In this document: one piece after another, positions 7,483 to 16,349 of the stretch
Position numbering within the stretch: the first letter of the stretch is position 1
How the letters are laid out: every line of letters begins with the position of its first letter
Assembly: GCF_900108045.1 (NCBI RefSeq)
Contig: NZ_FNUK01000010.1
Location: 1 to 59,982 of the forward strand
From: Caloramator fervidus
GTDB lineage: Bacteria > Bacillota > Clostridia > Clostridiales > Caloramatoraceae
Reading direction: 5' to 3'
Length of the DNA stretch: 59,982 bases
Made by a program: the position numbers and the translations under genes
Notes under the pieces: model-generated
What the model saw: the letters and a program-made list of their open reading frames with translations, nothing else
Databases searched by the model: none
Told to the model about the DNA's origin: nothing

Positions 7483-8163
7483 ATGAAAAAAATAAGTATA
7501 GCCATTGATGGTCCAGCTGGAGCAGGGAAAAGTACTATAGCAAAAATTATAGCGAAAAAATTAAACATAGAATATATTGATACAGGTGCTATGTATAGGG
7601 CGGTAACTTTAAAAATTTTAAGAGATAACATTGACATAAATGATAAAGAGCAGCTTTTAAATATGCTTAATAATATTGAAATTAAGTTTGTAAATAATAG
7701 AATTTATTTAGATGGATTAGATGTTTCAGAAGAAATAAGGATGCCACATGTAGGAAAGTATGTTTCACAGGTTGCTGCTATAAAAGAAGTTAGAGAAAAG
7801 CTTGTATTATTACAAAGAAATATTGCTAAAAATTCTAGTGTTATCATGGATGGTAGAGATATTGGAACAAATGTTTTAAAAGATGCAGATGTAAAAATAT
7901 TTTTAATAGCTTCTGTTGAGGAAAGAGCAAAAAGAAGATATAAAGAGCTTAAACAAAAAGGTATAGAAGTTTCTTATGAAGATATTTTAAGGGAAATTGA
8001 AAAAAGAGATTTTATAGATTCAACTAGGGAGGTTAACCCTTTAAAAAAGGCAGAAGATGCTATAATTGTTGATAGCAGCAATAAAACGATAGATGAGGTT
8101 GTAGAAGAAATTTTAAATATTATTAGCTTTAAAATTAAGGGGTGTGAGTATGGTATTATATAA
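7483..8163 (+). CDS. cmk: Cytidylate kinase
   Basis: Phosphorylates CMP and dCMP with ATP. The 226-residue protein has the P-loop AIDGPAGAGKST near residue 6, the DTGAMYRA substrate block, and the MDGRDIGTNVL motif specific to CMP kinases. ATG at 7483 has AAAGGGGAG upstream and is preferred over a TTG six bases earlier. The end overlaps plsC by 14 bp. The order cmk-plsC-ispH/rpsA is a conserved clostridial block. Confidence 0.94.
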   Translation: MKKISIAIDGPAGAGKSTIAKIIAKKLNIEYIDTGAMYRAVTLKILRDNIDINDKEQLLNMLNNIEIKFVNNRIYLDGLDVSEEIRMPHVGKYVSQVAAIKEVREKLVLLQRNIAKNSSVIMDGRDIGTNVLKDADVKIFLIASVEERAKRRYKELKQKGIEVSYEDILREIEKRDFIDSTREVNPLKKAEDAIIVDSSNKTIDEVVEEILNIISFKIKGCEYGII

Positions 8164-8740
8164 TGTTTTAAAGTTTATAGCAAAAATTGTATTTAATTTG
8201 ATTTATAAAATAGAAGTAGTAGGGCTTGAAAATATTCCTGAAAAAGAAGGTGCTTTAATTTGTCCTAATCATTATACTTGGGCTGATCCTGTTATTGTTG
8301 GTATAGTTACTCCAAGACCTATTAGGTTTATGGCTAAGGTAGAGGCATTTAAAAATCCTTTTTTGAGGTTTTTGCTAAAATACCTTGGAGCTTATCCAGT
8401 AAGAAGAGGTGAGGCGGATCTTAATGCTGTTAAAAATACGCTAAAATTGTTAAAAGAGGGGAATTTAGTAGGGTTATTTCCTCAAGGAACCAGAGTTAAA
8501 GGGAATGATCTTGGGAAAGCCCATTCGGGAGTAGCATTGTTTGCTATTAAATCGGGTAAAAAAGTAATTCCTGTTTATATAAGTGGTAATTATGTTCCAT
8601 TTACTAAAATGAGGGTTGTGTTTGGAAAACCTATTGATTTTTCTGTTTATAGTAAGGACAAGCTAACTGGCGACGATTATTTTAATTTAAGCCAGATAGT
8701 TATACAAAAAATTAGGGAATTAAAAGAGGGGGAAAATTAA
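8150..8740 (+). CDS. plsC: 1-acyl-sn-glycerol-3-phosphate acyltransferase
   Basis: Acylates lysophosphatidic acid to phosphatidic acid at the membrane. The 196-residue protein has the NHYTWADP motif (the catalytic HX4D box) and FPQGTR (a variant of FPEGTR). It also has an N-terminal hydrophobic segment, VLKFIAKIVFNLIY, for membrane association. ATG at 8150 lies 6 nt after AAGGGGTG, inside the end of cmk. The gene ends one base before ispH/S1, so the three are translated from one message. Confidence 0.9.
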   Translation: MVLYNVLKFIAKIVFNLIYKIEVVGLENIPEKEGALICPNHYTWADPVIVGIVTPRPIRFMAKVEAFKNPFLRFLLKYLGAYPVRRGEADLNAVKNTLKLLKEGNLVGLFPQGTRVKGNDLGKAHSGVALFAIKSGKKVIPVYISGNYVPFTKMRVVFGKPIDFSVYSKDKLTGDDYFNLSQIVIQKIRELKEGEN

Positions 8741-8741
8741 C

Positions 8742-10655
8742 ATGGAGTTAATTGTGGCTAAAAGTGCTGGATTTTGCTTTGGAGTTAAAAATGCTATGGA
8801 TAAAGCTTTAAAGACAGCGGAAGAAGAAAAAAATGTAAAAACTTTAGGGCCAATCATTCATAATCCTGATGCAGTAAATCTTTTAGAAAAAAAAGGAATT
8901 TTTGTAGTTGAAAGTATTGATGATGTAAAGCCTGAGGATACTGTAATAATAAGATCTCATGGAATTGGAAAAAAAGAATTATTAGATCTTAAAGAAAAAG
9001 GAGTTAATGTAATAGATGCGACTTGTCCTTATGTTAAAAATATACACAATATAGTAGAACAAAATTATTCTAAGGGATATAAAATAGTTATTATAGGAGA
9101 TTCTGAACATCCAGAGGTTAAAGGGATAAATGGTTGGTGTGATAATAGTGCTATTATAATAAAAGATGTAGATGAGGTAAATGAAGAAAAGTTTAAAAAT
9201 CAAAAGGTATGTGTTGTTGCACAAACTACGTTTAATTTGAAAAAGTGGCATTTGATTGCAAGTAAAATAATTTTTTATGCAAAGGAGTCTTTAGTTATAA
9301 ACACTATTTGTAGTGCTACTGAAATAAGACAAAAGGAAACAGAAGAAATAGCTAAGAATGTTGATTTGATGATAGTTATTGGTGGAAAAAATAGTTCTAA
9401 CACCAAAAAACTTTATGATATTTCTAAAGATAATTGTGAAAACGTTATTTTTATAGAAAATGCTGATGAGCTTGAAGTTGAAAAAGTAAAGGATTATGAA
9501 AAAATAGGAATAACAGCAGGAGCTTCAACGCCCCAGTTTGTAATTGAAAAGGTTATAGAAAAATTAAGCAATATTATAGATTTAGATGAAGAGGTTAGTA
9601 ATGAGGATATTGATTATTTTAGTGATTTTAAAAGGCTTGAAGTTGGTGATATCATAAAGGGAAAGGTAATACATGTTACAGAAAATGAGGTTTATTTCGA
9701 TATAGGATATAAATCTGATGGGATCCTTTTAAAAGAAGAAGTTGATTCCTTTGTGAATTTAAAAGAACAGTTTAAATTAGGCGAAGTTTATGATGTTGAA
9801 GTAATTAAGTTAAATGATGGAGAAGGAAATGTGTTGCTTAGTAGAAAAAACATTGAACGTATGGAGTTTATAGAAAAATTAAAGCAATGTAAATTAGATG
9901 GAACATTGATAGAAGTTGAGATAGTAAAGAGTATTAGAGGTGGATTTGAGTGTAGGATAGGCGATATAAAATGTTTTATGCCGTTATCCCATTCAGGGCT
10001 TAGTTTTCAAGATAGTTTAGAAAGTATTGTAGGAAAGAAGTTTAAAGTGAATATTTTAGAGGTTAAAGAAGATGAAAATGTTGAGATTATAGTTTCAAGA
10101 AAAGATGTAGCAAAGCAAGAAAAATTAGAAAAAGCAAGAAAAAAAATAGAAAGCTTAAAAGAAGGAGATGTTCAAAAAGGTAAGATTAAAACTATTATTG
10201 ATTCTGGAGTTTTTGTAGATGCTAATGATTATGATGTGTTTATTCCTATTTCAGAATTATCATGGAAAAAGATACAAAAACCCAGCGATGTAGTAAATAT
10301 AGGTGATAACGTTGAGTTTATGATAATAAAGATAGATAGAGCTATGGTAAAAGTTACGGGAAGCATAAAAAGGACTATGGAAACTCCTTGGGAAAAGTTT
10401 ACTAAAAAGTATTCTGTAGGAGATATAATTGAGGGGAAAATAGTTGGATTTGCTGATTTTGGAGCCTTTGTTGAATTAGAAGACGGGGTACAAGGTCTTG
10501 TGCATATTTCTAATATGTCCTATATAAAAATAAATAGACCTCAAGATATAGCTAGAATAGGTCAAAAGGTTAAGGTAAAGATAATAGATATTGATTATGA
10601 GAATAAAAAAATATCTTTATCAATGAAGGATGCTAAAAGTAAAGTTACAGGTTAA
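8742..10655 (+). CDS. ispH: IspH (HMBPP reductase) fused to ribosomal protein S1-like repeats
   Basis: Bifunctional protein of 637 residues. Residues 1-280 are IspH/LytB, the last enzyme of the MEP isoprenoid pathway. The three [4Fe-4S] ligands are visible at C12, C95 and C190, with the SEHPE and SSNTKKL motifs. Residues 297-637 carry about four S1 RNA-binding domains; the last (FADFGAFVELEDGVQGLVHIS) is the best conserved. The fusion is known in Clostridia. The S1 part may serve as the organism's S1-like protein or couple the two jobs; its function is unproven. A strong terminator follows. Confidence 0.93.
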   Translation: MELIVAKSAGFCFGVKNAMDKALKTAEEEKNVKTLGPIIHNPDAVNLLEKKGIFVVESIDDVKPEDTVIIRSHGIGKKELLDLKEKGVNVIDATCPYVKNIHNIVEQNYSKGYKIVIIGDSEHPEVKGINGWCDNSAIIIKDVDEVNEEKFKNQKVCVVAQTTFNLKKWHLIASKIIFYAKESLVINTICSATEIRQKETEEIAKNVDLMIVIGGKNSSNTKKLYDISKDNCENVIFIENADELEVEKVKDYEKIGITAGASTPQFVIEKVIEKLSNIIDLDEEVSNEDIDYFSDFKRLEVGDIIKGKVIHVTENEVYFDIGYKSDGILLKEEVDSFVNLKEQFKLGEVYDVEVIKLNDGEGNVLLSRKNIERMEFIEKLKQCKLDGTLIEVEIVKSIRGGFECRIGDIKCFMPLSHSGLSFQDSLESIVGKKFKVNILEVKEDENVEIIVSRKDVAKQEKLEKARKKIESLKEGDVQKGKIKTIIDSGVFVDANDYDVFIPISELSWKKIQKPSDVVNIGDNVEFMIIKIDRAMVKVTGSIKRTMETPWEKFTKKYSVGDIIEGKIVGFADFGAFVELEDGVQGLVHISNMSYIKINRPQDIARIGQKVKVKIIDIDYENKKISLSMKDAKSKVTG

Positions 10656-10690
10656 GGTGGGCAATTAGAGGCCTACCCTTATTTTTTTAT
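10655..10690 (+). terminator. Terminator after ispH/S1
   Basis: GGTGGGC pairs with GCCTACC (one G-U) around an 8-nt loop, followed by CTTATTTTTTT. It begins at the stop codon. Confidence 0.8.
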
Positions 10691-10834
10691 GTAGAATTAT
10701 TGCTTTTTTTGAAAATAGTTATATAATTAATTTTAGTAGTGAAATTATTTAAATATAAAAAAACGAGATTTAATGAGAAAAATTAAGGATTTTCAAGTAT
10801 AATTTAATATAATTTTAGATTTTCTGCAAAATAC

Positions 10835-10862
10835 TTGACTTTTTGTTTGATTTTGATAAAAT
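10835..10862 (+). promoter_or_regulatory. speD promoter
   Basis: TTGACT (10835-10840) and TAAAAT (10857-10862) are spaced by 16 nt, 40 bp ahead of the speD start. The rest of the 247-bp gap (10656-10902) is very AT-rich and holds nothing else I can identify. Confidence 0.6.
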
Positions 10863-10902
10863 TTAATTATTGTAAAAATAGAAAAGGAGGTTGAGAGTTA
10901 GA

Positions 10903-11283
10903 ATGAATGCATTGGGACGTCACATTATAGCAGAAATTTATGGATGTGATGCTGAAATTTTGAATGATAGAGAAAAAATTGAAAAGATAATGGTTGATGC
11001 AGCTCTTGCCGCAGGTGCAGAAGTTAGGGAAGTAGCTTTTCATAAGTTTAGTCCTTTAGGAGTAAGTGGAGTTGTTGTTATATCTGAGTCTCACCTTACA
11101 ATTCATACTTGGCCAGAATTGGGATATGCTGCTGTAGATGTGTTTACTTGCGGCGATCATATAAATCCTTGGGATGCTTGCAATTACATGACAGAAAAAT
11201 TTGGTGCAACTCATATTACCGCAACTGAAGTAAAAAGAGGTTTATTTGATCAGCCAGTTCAAGTAAAAGTTTCATCCTTATAA
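10903..11283 (+). CDS. speD: S-adenosylmethionine decarboxylase proenzyme
   Basis: Makes decarboxylated AdoMet, the aminopropyl donor for spermidine. The 126-residue protein is the short prokaryotic class 1B form. The self-cleavage site is in [13 protein letters not shown]63 becomes the pyruvoyl group, and H68 and C83 (in FTCGDH) fit the processing and catalytic residues. ATG at 10903 gives the family-typical MNALGRHI start; GGAGG is 12 nt upstream, somewhat far. It is monocistronic with its own promoter and a bidirectional terminator. No speE is adjacent. Confidence 0.93.
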   Translation: MNALGRHIIAEIYGCDAEILNDREKIEKIMVDAALAAGAEVREVAFHKFSPLGVSGVVVISESHLTIHTWPELGYAAVDVFTCGDHINPWDACNYMTEKFGATHITATEVKRGLFDQPVQVKVSSL

Positions 11284-11322
11284 ATAAAAAATGCGCCCTG
11301 ATAAAAGGACGCATTTTTTATT
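11284..11322. terminator. Bidirectional terminator between speD and the pyrophosphatase gene
   Basis: AAAAAATGCG and CGCATTTTTT flank an inner CCT/AGG pairing, with A-tracts and T-tracts on both sides. It serves both convergent genes. Confidence 0.88.
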
Positions 11323-11323
11323 T

Positions 11324-12955
11324 TTATTCTATGGCTTGTGATAAAGGAGGAACTACTTGTTTCTTTCTTGATATAACACCAGGTAGGAAGAAAGAGTTTC
11401 CTTCTACTTTTACATTGAAAGCTTTTTCTATAATTTCTTTTTGTTCTCCTACAAATAACATTTCAGAACCTTCTTTTATAATATCTGTTAACATTATTAA
11501 TAAAAGATCATATCCTTTTTCTTTGCATAAATTATCCATGAATTTCAAGATATCTTGTTTTATATTTTGTAGGCTATCAAGGTCCATTGTATTAAATTGG
11601 CTTACACCTATATTGAATTTTCCAAGTTTAAATTCTTTAAAATCTTGATAGAATATTTCTTCTGGAGTTTTACCTTGTAAGGAAGTTCCTGCTTTAAACA
11701 TATCAAGTGCAAAAGTATCTATATCAATTTCTGCAATTTCTGCAAGTCTTTCTGCTGTTATTTTATCTATGTAAGTACATGTTGGAGATTTAAATTTTAC
11801 CGTATCGGATATAATAGCAGCACATAATAGGCCGGCTATACTCTTTGAAGGCCTAATTCCATTTTCAAAGTACATATTTGCAACTATAGTGGAAGTGCTT
11901 CCTACAGGTTCATTTCTAAAGTAAATAGGTTTTCCAGTTTGAATGTCAGCAATTCTGTGGTGATCAATTATTTCTAAAATTTCAGCATCTTCTATTCCAT
12001 GAACGCTTTGAGCTTTTTCATTATGGTCTACTAATATTACATATTTCTTTTTGTTAGAAATTAAATGATATCTTGAAATAAATCCATAAATTTTATTGTT
12101 TTCATCTAAAACAGGATAACTTCTATATCTTGTTTGTAGCATTTTTTCTTTTATTTCATCTACAAGGTCATCTGTATAGAATAATACAATATTTTCTGTT
12201 GTCATTACATATTTTATTGGTATGCTTTGATTAATTAATCTTGAAGTTGTAAACGTATCGTTAGGAGTTGATATAATTACGCAGTTTGATTTTTTAGCTA
12301 AATCTAACACTTCTTCTTCTACTTCAAATCCTCCAGTTACAATTAAGCAGTTGGCCCCAAGTTCAATAGCTTTTTTCTGAGCATCTGCTCTGTTTCCAAC
12401 TATTACTATATCTCCTTTATCAATAAAAGGTTCCATACTGTTTGGTGCTAAAGATGCTACAACTATTTTACCGCTAGTATTAAATTTAGATTCATCTCCT
12501 AATATTAATTTTGCATTTAAAGTTTCTAATATATTTTTTAAAGGGGTTCTTATTATATTGTTTTCTAGGGTATCCATGTATTCATTTGTTATATTAGATT
12601 GAGTAACTAACCCTAAAAACTTTTCATTTTCATCTACTACTGCAAGGGTTTTAACGTTATTTTTTTTCATTAATGACCATGCTGTTTTTAAAGAAGCATC
12701 AGGTGATACTGGAATTGCTTTGTCTAAGTTTAAATCAGCTATTTGAGTTTTAACTGTTGAAAGAAGTTCAGGCACAGGAATGCCAAAATAGTTTAAAACA
12801 AATTCTGTTTCTTTGTTTATATCGCCAAGTCGTTTAGCTATAGCGTTAAAGCCGAGGCGTTTTTTAAGTTCAGCATATGCAATTGCAGCTGCAATTGAGT
12901 CAGTATCGGGATTTTTATGACCAAATACGTAGATTACATCTTTCATTTCTTTCAT
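11324..12955 (-). CDS. ppaC: Manganese-dependent inorganic pyrophosphatase with CBS and DRTGG domains
   Basis: Family II pyrophosphatase hydrolysing PPi to phosphate. The 543-residue protein is much longer than plain PpaC (about 310). The N-terminal DHH motif GHKNPDTDSIAAA gives metal ligands H13, D17 and D19. A first CBS domain (about 70-130), a DRTGG domain (about 140-245) and a second CBS (about 250-300) interrupt the DHH core. The EIIDHHRIAD motif and the C-terminal DHHA2 domain ending near the SRKKQVVPPL substrate motif follow. Regulatory CBS-PPases of this layout bind adenine nucleotides. AGGAGGTG precedes the ATG. Confidence 0.92.
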   Translation of the reverse strand: MKEMKDVIYVFGHKNPDTDSIAAAIAYAELKKRLGFNAIAKRLGDINKETEFVLNYFGIPVPELLSTVKTQIADLNLDKAIPVSPDASLKTAWSLMKKNNVKTLAVVDENEKFLGLVTQSNITNEYMDTLENNIIRTPLKNILETLNAKLILGDESKFNTSGKIVVASLAPNSMEPFIDKGDIVIVGNRADAQKKAIELGANCLIVTGGFEVEEEVLDLAKKSNCVIISTPNDTFTTSRLINQSIPIKYVMTTENIVLFYTDDLVDEIKEKMLQTRYRSYPVLDENNKIYGFISRYHLISNKKKYVILVDHNEKAQSVHGIEDAEILEIIDHHRIADIQTGKPIYFRNEPVGSTSTIVANMYFENGIRPSKSIAGLLCAAIISDTVKFKSPTCTYIDKITAERLAEIAEIDIDTFALDMFKAGTSLQGKTPEEIFYQDFKEFKLGKFNIGVSQFNTMDLDSLQNIKQDILKFMDNLCKEKGYDLLLIMLTDIIKEGSEMLFVGEQKEIIEKAFNVKVEGNSFFLPGVISRKKQVVPPLSQAIE

Positions 12956-13017
12956 CCAAACACCTCCTATAATTTACCTTATTTATTATACCTAATAATT
13001 TATAAATTTCAAATATG

Positions 13018-13099
13018 ATATTTCGATTTTGTGATATAAAAACAAAATAAAAAATATAATTTACTGTAAGAATTAAAAAATTACTAACATATTTCGATT
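13018..13099. repeat. 11-bp direct repeat ATATTTCGATT, two copies
   Basis: Identical copies occur at 13018-13028 and 13089-13099 in the gap between ppaC and the calcium ATPase. The second ends just before the ATPase ribosome-binding site. They may be binding sites for an unknown regulator; chance cannot be excluded. Confidence 0.35.
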
Positions 13100-13114
13100 A
13101 AGGGGGATGATAAC

Positions 13115-15709
13115 TTGGCACTTCTTGAGACAGATTTAAAAAAAGATAATGCATATTTTGGATTAAGTAAACATGAAGTAAAAAAGAGATTAGATAAATA
13201 TGGGTATAATGAAATAACAAAGAAAAAAAGAAAATCTCCAATACTTATTTTTTTATCTCAGTTTAATGACTTTATAGTTTGGGTATTAATTGCAGCAACT
13301 ATTGTTTCGGCATTTTTAGGAGAAATTGCAGATGCTATAACTATACTGATTATTATATTGATGGACGGAATTTTAGGTTTTATTCAAGAATATAGAACAG
13401 AATGTGCATTAGAAGCTTTAAAGGAACTTGCATCACCTACTGCAAAGGTTATTCGTGAAGGAAAGAAGATGGTTATAAAAGCTAGGGAAATAGTTATAGG
13501 GGATATTGTAGAATTAGAAAGTGGAGATAGGGTTCCTGCAGATATTGTAATTTTAAAGACAGATTTTATTCAAACAGATGAATCTCTTTTATCAGGTGAG
13601 TCTTTGCCGGTAGAAAAAAGAGAATATGATGGTAAGAGTATAAAACCTGAAAATATGCTTTATATGGGATGTTTAATAACTAAAGGTAAATGTATTGGCA
13701 AAGTTATAGCAACTGGTATGAATACAGAAATGGGTAAGATAGCTGATATGCTTGATAGCATAGAGGATTCTAAGACACCTCTACAGGAAAAATTAAACAA
13801 ACTAGGTGAATACTTGGTTTATCTTATCTTAATAATTTGTGCTTTAGTTACTGCTACTGGAATAATAAGGGGCGAAAATATCTATAAAATGTTTTTGGTG
13901 GGAGTAAGTTTAGCCGTCGCTGCAATTCCAGAAGGCCTTCCGGCAATTGTTACTGTTTCACTTGCGCTTGGAGTTCAAAGGATGATGAAAAAGAATGCAG
14001 TGGTAAGAAGGCTTCCAGCTGTTGAAACATTAGGATGTACTCAAGTTATATGTTCAGATAAGACAGGAACATTAACTCAAAATAAAATGACTGTTAGAAA
14101 AATTTACTTAGATAAACTATATAGCATTACTGGTGAAGGTTATAATACTAAAGGGGAAATACAGTATAATGGTTTGACAGTAAATTTGGAAAGGAATGAA
14201 GCTTTTAAAAAGCTGATGGAATGTAGTGTTTTATGCAATAATGCTGTTTTAGAAAAAAACAATATATCAGGTGATCCTACTGAAATAGCTTTGCTTGTTA
14301 TGGCGGCAAAATGTGGATACACAAAGGAAAAGTTAAAAAATTTTATGTTAATTAAAGAAAATCCCTTTGATTCAGATAGAAAGATGATGTCTGTATTAGT
14401 TCAAAAGGATGGAAAAAGATATTTATTTGTAAAAGGTGCAGCAGAAAAAATACTTCAAAGATGTAAATATAAAATTAGTGATGATGATATAGTTGAATTT
14501 ACTGAAAAAGATAAAAAATTTTTATTAAATATTAATGATGAAATGGCAAAGGAAGCTTTGAGAGTTTTAGCTCTTGCCTATAAACAGGTAGATAGAGATG
14601 ATACGGAAAATGATTTGATATTCATAGGTTTATTAGGCATGATAGATCCACCGAGAAGGGAAGTTTATAATGCAGTTTTAGAATGTAAAATGGCAGGCAT
14701 TACTCCTGTTATGATTACAGGAGACCATAAATTAACTGCTGCTGCAATAGCTAAGGAGATAGGTATATTAGGAAATAATGATAAAGTCCTTACAGGAGAT
14801 GAGCTTAATAAGCTTTCAGATAAGGAATTAGAAAAAATAATTTCAGATGTAAAAGTTTTTGCAAGGGTGACTCCAGCCCATAAATATAGAATTGTTAAAG
14901 CTTTTAAAAGAAAAGGATTAGTGGTTGCAATGACTGGAGATGGGGTAAACGATGCTCCAGCGGTAAAAGAAGCTGATATAGGAATAGCTATGGGACAGGC
15001 AGGAACAGATGTTACTAAAGAAGCAGCATCTTTAATTTTACTTGATGATAATTTTGCTACAATAGTAGCTGCCGTAAAAGAAGGAAGAATTATATATGAA
15101 AATATACGAAAATTTATAAGATATCTACTTTCGTGTAACATAGGTGAAGTACTAACGATGTTTTTAAGTTCTTTGTTAAATTTACCTTTACCTCTTTTAC
15201 CTATTCAAATTTTATTTGTAAATTTAGCAACTGATGGTCTACCTGCTATGGCTCTTAGCATGGAAAAAGGTGAAAAGGATATTATGCAAAGAGGACCTAG
15301 AAGGAAAGATGAAAGTATTTTTTCAGATGGACTTGTTCATAAAATTATTTTGAGGGGCATTTTAATTGGAGTTTGCACGGTTACTGCTTATGCAATAAGT
15401 TTAAATTATTTTGGAGATATAATAGTATCAAGAACGATAGCTTTAGGAACTTTAATTATGTCTCAATTATTCCATGTATTTGAATGTAGATCTGAAAGGC
15501 AGTCTATATTTAAGCTTGGGGTTTTTTCTAATAAATACTTGATTTGTGCTGTTTTATCTTCATTATTTATGTTAATTTTTATATTTTACAATCCATTTAT
15601 GCAAAGGATATTTTATACTCATCCTTTAAATATAGTTCAGTGGTTTATAGTTTTATTATTTTCAGGAACCATTTCTTTAATTTCAAATTTATATTGGTAT
15701 AAAAAATAA
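13115..15709 (+). CDS. P-type ATPase, calcium-transporting (type IIA, SERCA-like)
   Basis: Membrane cation pump of 864 residues. The N-terminal cation ATPase domain and the actuator SGES (160-163) are present. M4 carries AAIPEGLP (269-276, E273 a calcium ligand), and the phosphorylated aspartate is D315 in CSDKTGTLT. The hinge motif TGDGVNDAPAVKEADIGIAMG and a six-helix C-terminal transporter domain follow. These features favour Ca2+ export over Na+/K+. TTG at 13115 follows AGGGGGAT with normal spacing and is the only fitting start. The stop codon lies within a terminator shared with the convergent gene. Confidence 0.9.
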   Translation: MALLETDLKKDNAYFGLSKHEVKKRLDKYGYNEITKKKRKSPILIFLSQFNDFIVWVLIAATIVSAFLGEIADAITILIIILMDGILGFIQEYRTECALEALKELASPTAKVIREGKKMVIKAREIVIGDIVELESGDRVPADIVILKTDFIQTDESLLSGESLPVEKREYDGKSIKPENMLYMGCLITKGKCIGKVIATGMNTEMGKIADMLDSIEDSKTPLQEKLNKLGEYLVYLILIICALVTATGIIRGENIYKMFLVGVSLAVAAIPEGLPAIVTVSLALGVQRMMKKNAVVRRLPAVETLGCTQVICSDKTGTLTQNKMTVRKIYLDKLYSITGEGYNTKGEIQYNGLTVNLERNEAFKKLMECSVLCNNAVLEKNNISGDPTEIALLVMAAKCGYTKEKLKNFMLIKENPFDSDRKMMSVLVQKDGKRYLFVKGAAEKILQRCKYKISDDDIVEFTEKDKKFLLNINDEMAKEALRVLALAYKQVDRDDTENDLIFIGLLGMIDPPRREVYNAVLECKMAGITPVMITGDHKLTAAAIAKEIGILGNNDKVLTGDELNKLSDKELEKIISDVKVFARVTPAHKYRIVKAFKRKGLVVAMTGDGVNDAPAVKEADIGIAMGQAGTDVTKEAASLILLDDNFATIVAAVKEGRIIYENIRKFIRYLLSCNIGEVLTMFLSSLLNLPLPLLPIQILFVNLATDGLPAMALSMEKGEKDIMQRGPRRKDESIFSDGLVHKIILRGILIGVCTVTAYAISLNYFGDIIVSRTIALGTLIMSQLFHVFECRSERQSIFKLGVFSNKYLICAVLSSLFMLIFIFYNPFMQRIFYTHPLNIVQWFIVLLFSGTISLISNLYWYKK

Positions 15710-15739
15710 GGAAGTAAAGTTTTGCTTTACTTCCTTATT
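15705..15739. terminator. Bidirectional terminator containing both stop codons
   Basis: AATAAGGAAGTAAAG and its exact complement CTTTACTTCCTTATT form a 15-bp stem with a 5-nt loop. The stop codon of the ATPase (plus strand) is in the left arm. The stop of the convergent hypothetical gene (minus strand) is in the right arm. Confidence 0.85.
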
Positions 15740-16137
15740 ATTTGTTTTTGCTGAAGTTTTTTAATGTCTATTCCAACAGGAATTAATTCTTTTTTGGTTG
15801 TTAAATTGATGATATTTAAAATTTCAATTACATCTGAATTTTTCTTTTTATTTTTTTTAGGTTTTAATCCTTGGATTAATAAAAGATGTCCTTGATTGAT
15901 TTGGATAAAGTCAGGCTTTTTAAAGAATCTTCTTCTTTTGTATTGACATTTAACTACTACTTTACTTCTTTCAGGTTTAACAACTATATCAGCAGTTAAT
16001 AAATGGATAAATCCTAAAATAACTTTTTCTGTTATTTTTACGCTTAATACATGGCCATGAATTTGAGTTATACGGTCTTTATATTTTTCCCAATATGCAT
16101 CTTGAAGTTTTTGAGTAAGCTTTTCTTTAAATCCCAT
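15727..16137 (-). CDS. Small basic hypothetical protein
   Basis: I do not recognise this 136-residue protein. It is very rich in lysine and arginine (for example CQYKRRRFFKKPDF and KPKKNKKKNSD), with a strongly positive predicted charge. There are no transmembrane segments and only one cysteine. Alternating strands (HVLSVKITEKVILGFIH, ADIVVKP, SKVVVK) suggest a small beta-rich fold that could bind nucleic acid. ATG at 16137 is chosen because AAGGAG then has 7-nt spacing. It is divergent from the cas operon (212 bp) and convergent with the ATPase. Any link to CRISPR is only positional. Confidence 0.6.
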   Translation of the reverse strand: MGFKEKLTQKLQDAYWEKYKDRITQIHGHVLSVKITEKVILGFIHLLTADIVVKPERSKVVVKCQYKRRRFFKKPDFIQINQGHLLLIQGLKPKKNKKKNSDVIEILNIINLTTKKELIPVGIDIKKLQQKQIIRK

Positions 16138-16349
16138 AAGCATTCTCCTTCTATGTTAAATTTTATTGTATAAAAATTACAATTTGAATCTAAGTTTAAC
16201 AATTATATATTATAGCAATAAATTGAATTAACGTCGAGGGGATTTGTGTAGGTATTATAAATGTAGTTTTATAAATTTATCTCCATATTTTTTATACGAA
16301 GAAGGATCTTTACAAAATTTATAGAATTAAGTAAATAGGAGGTGAAATT

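Noticed and set aside
14665-15141. 158-codon minus-strand ORF inside the calcium ATPase gene
   Set aside because: It is antisense to the conserved P-domain, has no family features and no ribosome-binding site. It is a codon-usage shadow.
16224-16258. TTGAAT and TATTAT upstream of cas6 as the cas promoter
   Set aside because: The spacing is 23 nt, too long for a sigma-A promoter. No better pair was found, so no cas promoter is claimed.
16268-16297. GTTTTATA start upstream of cas6 as a possible pseudo-repeat of a CreTA-like module
   Set aside because: Only the first 8 bases match the CRISPR repeat and the rest does not. This is expected by chance in such AT-rich DNA.
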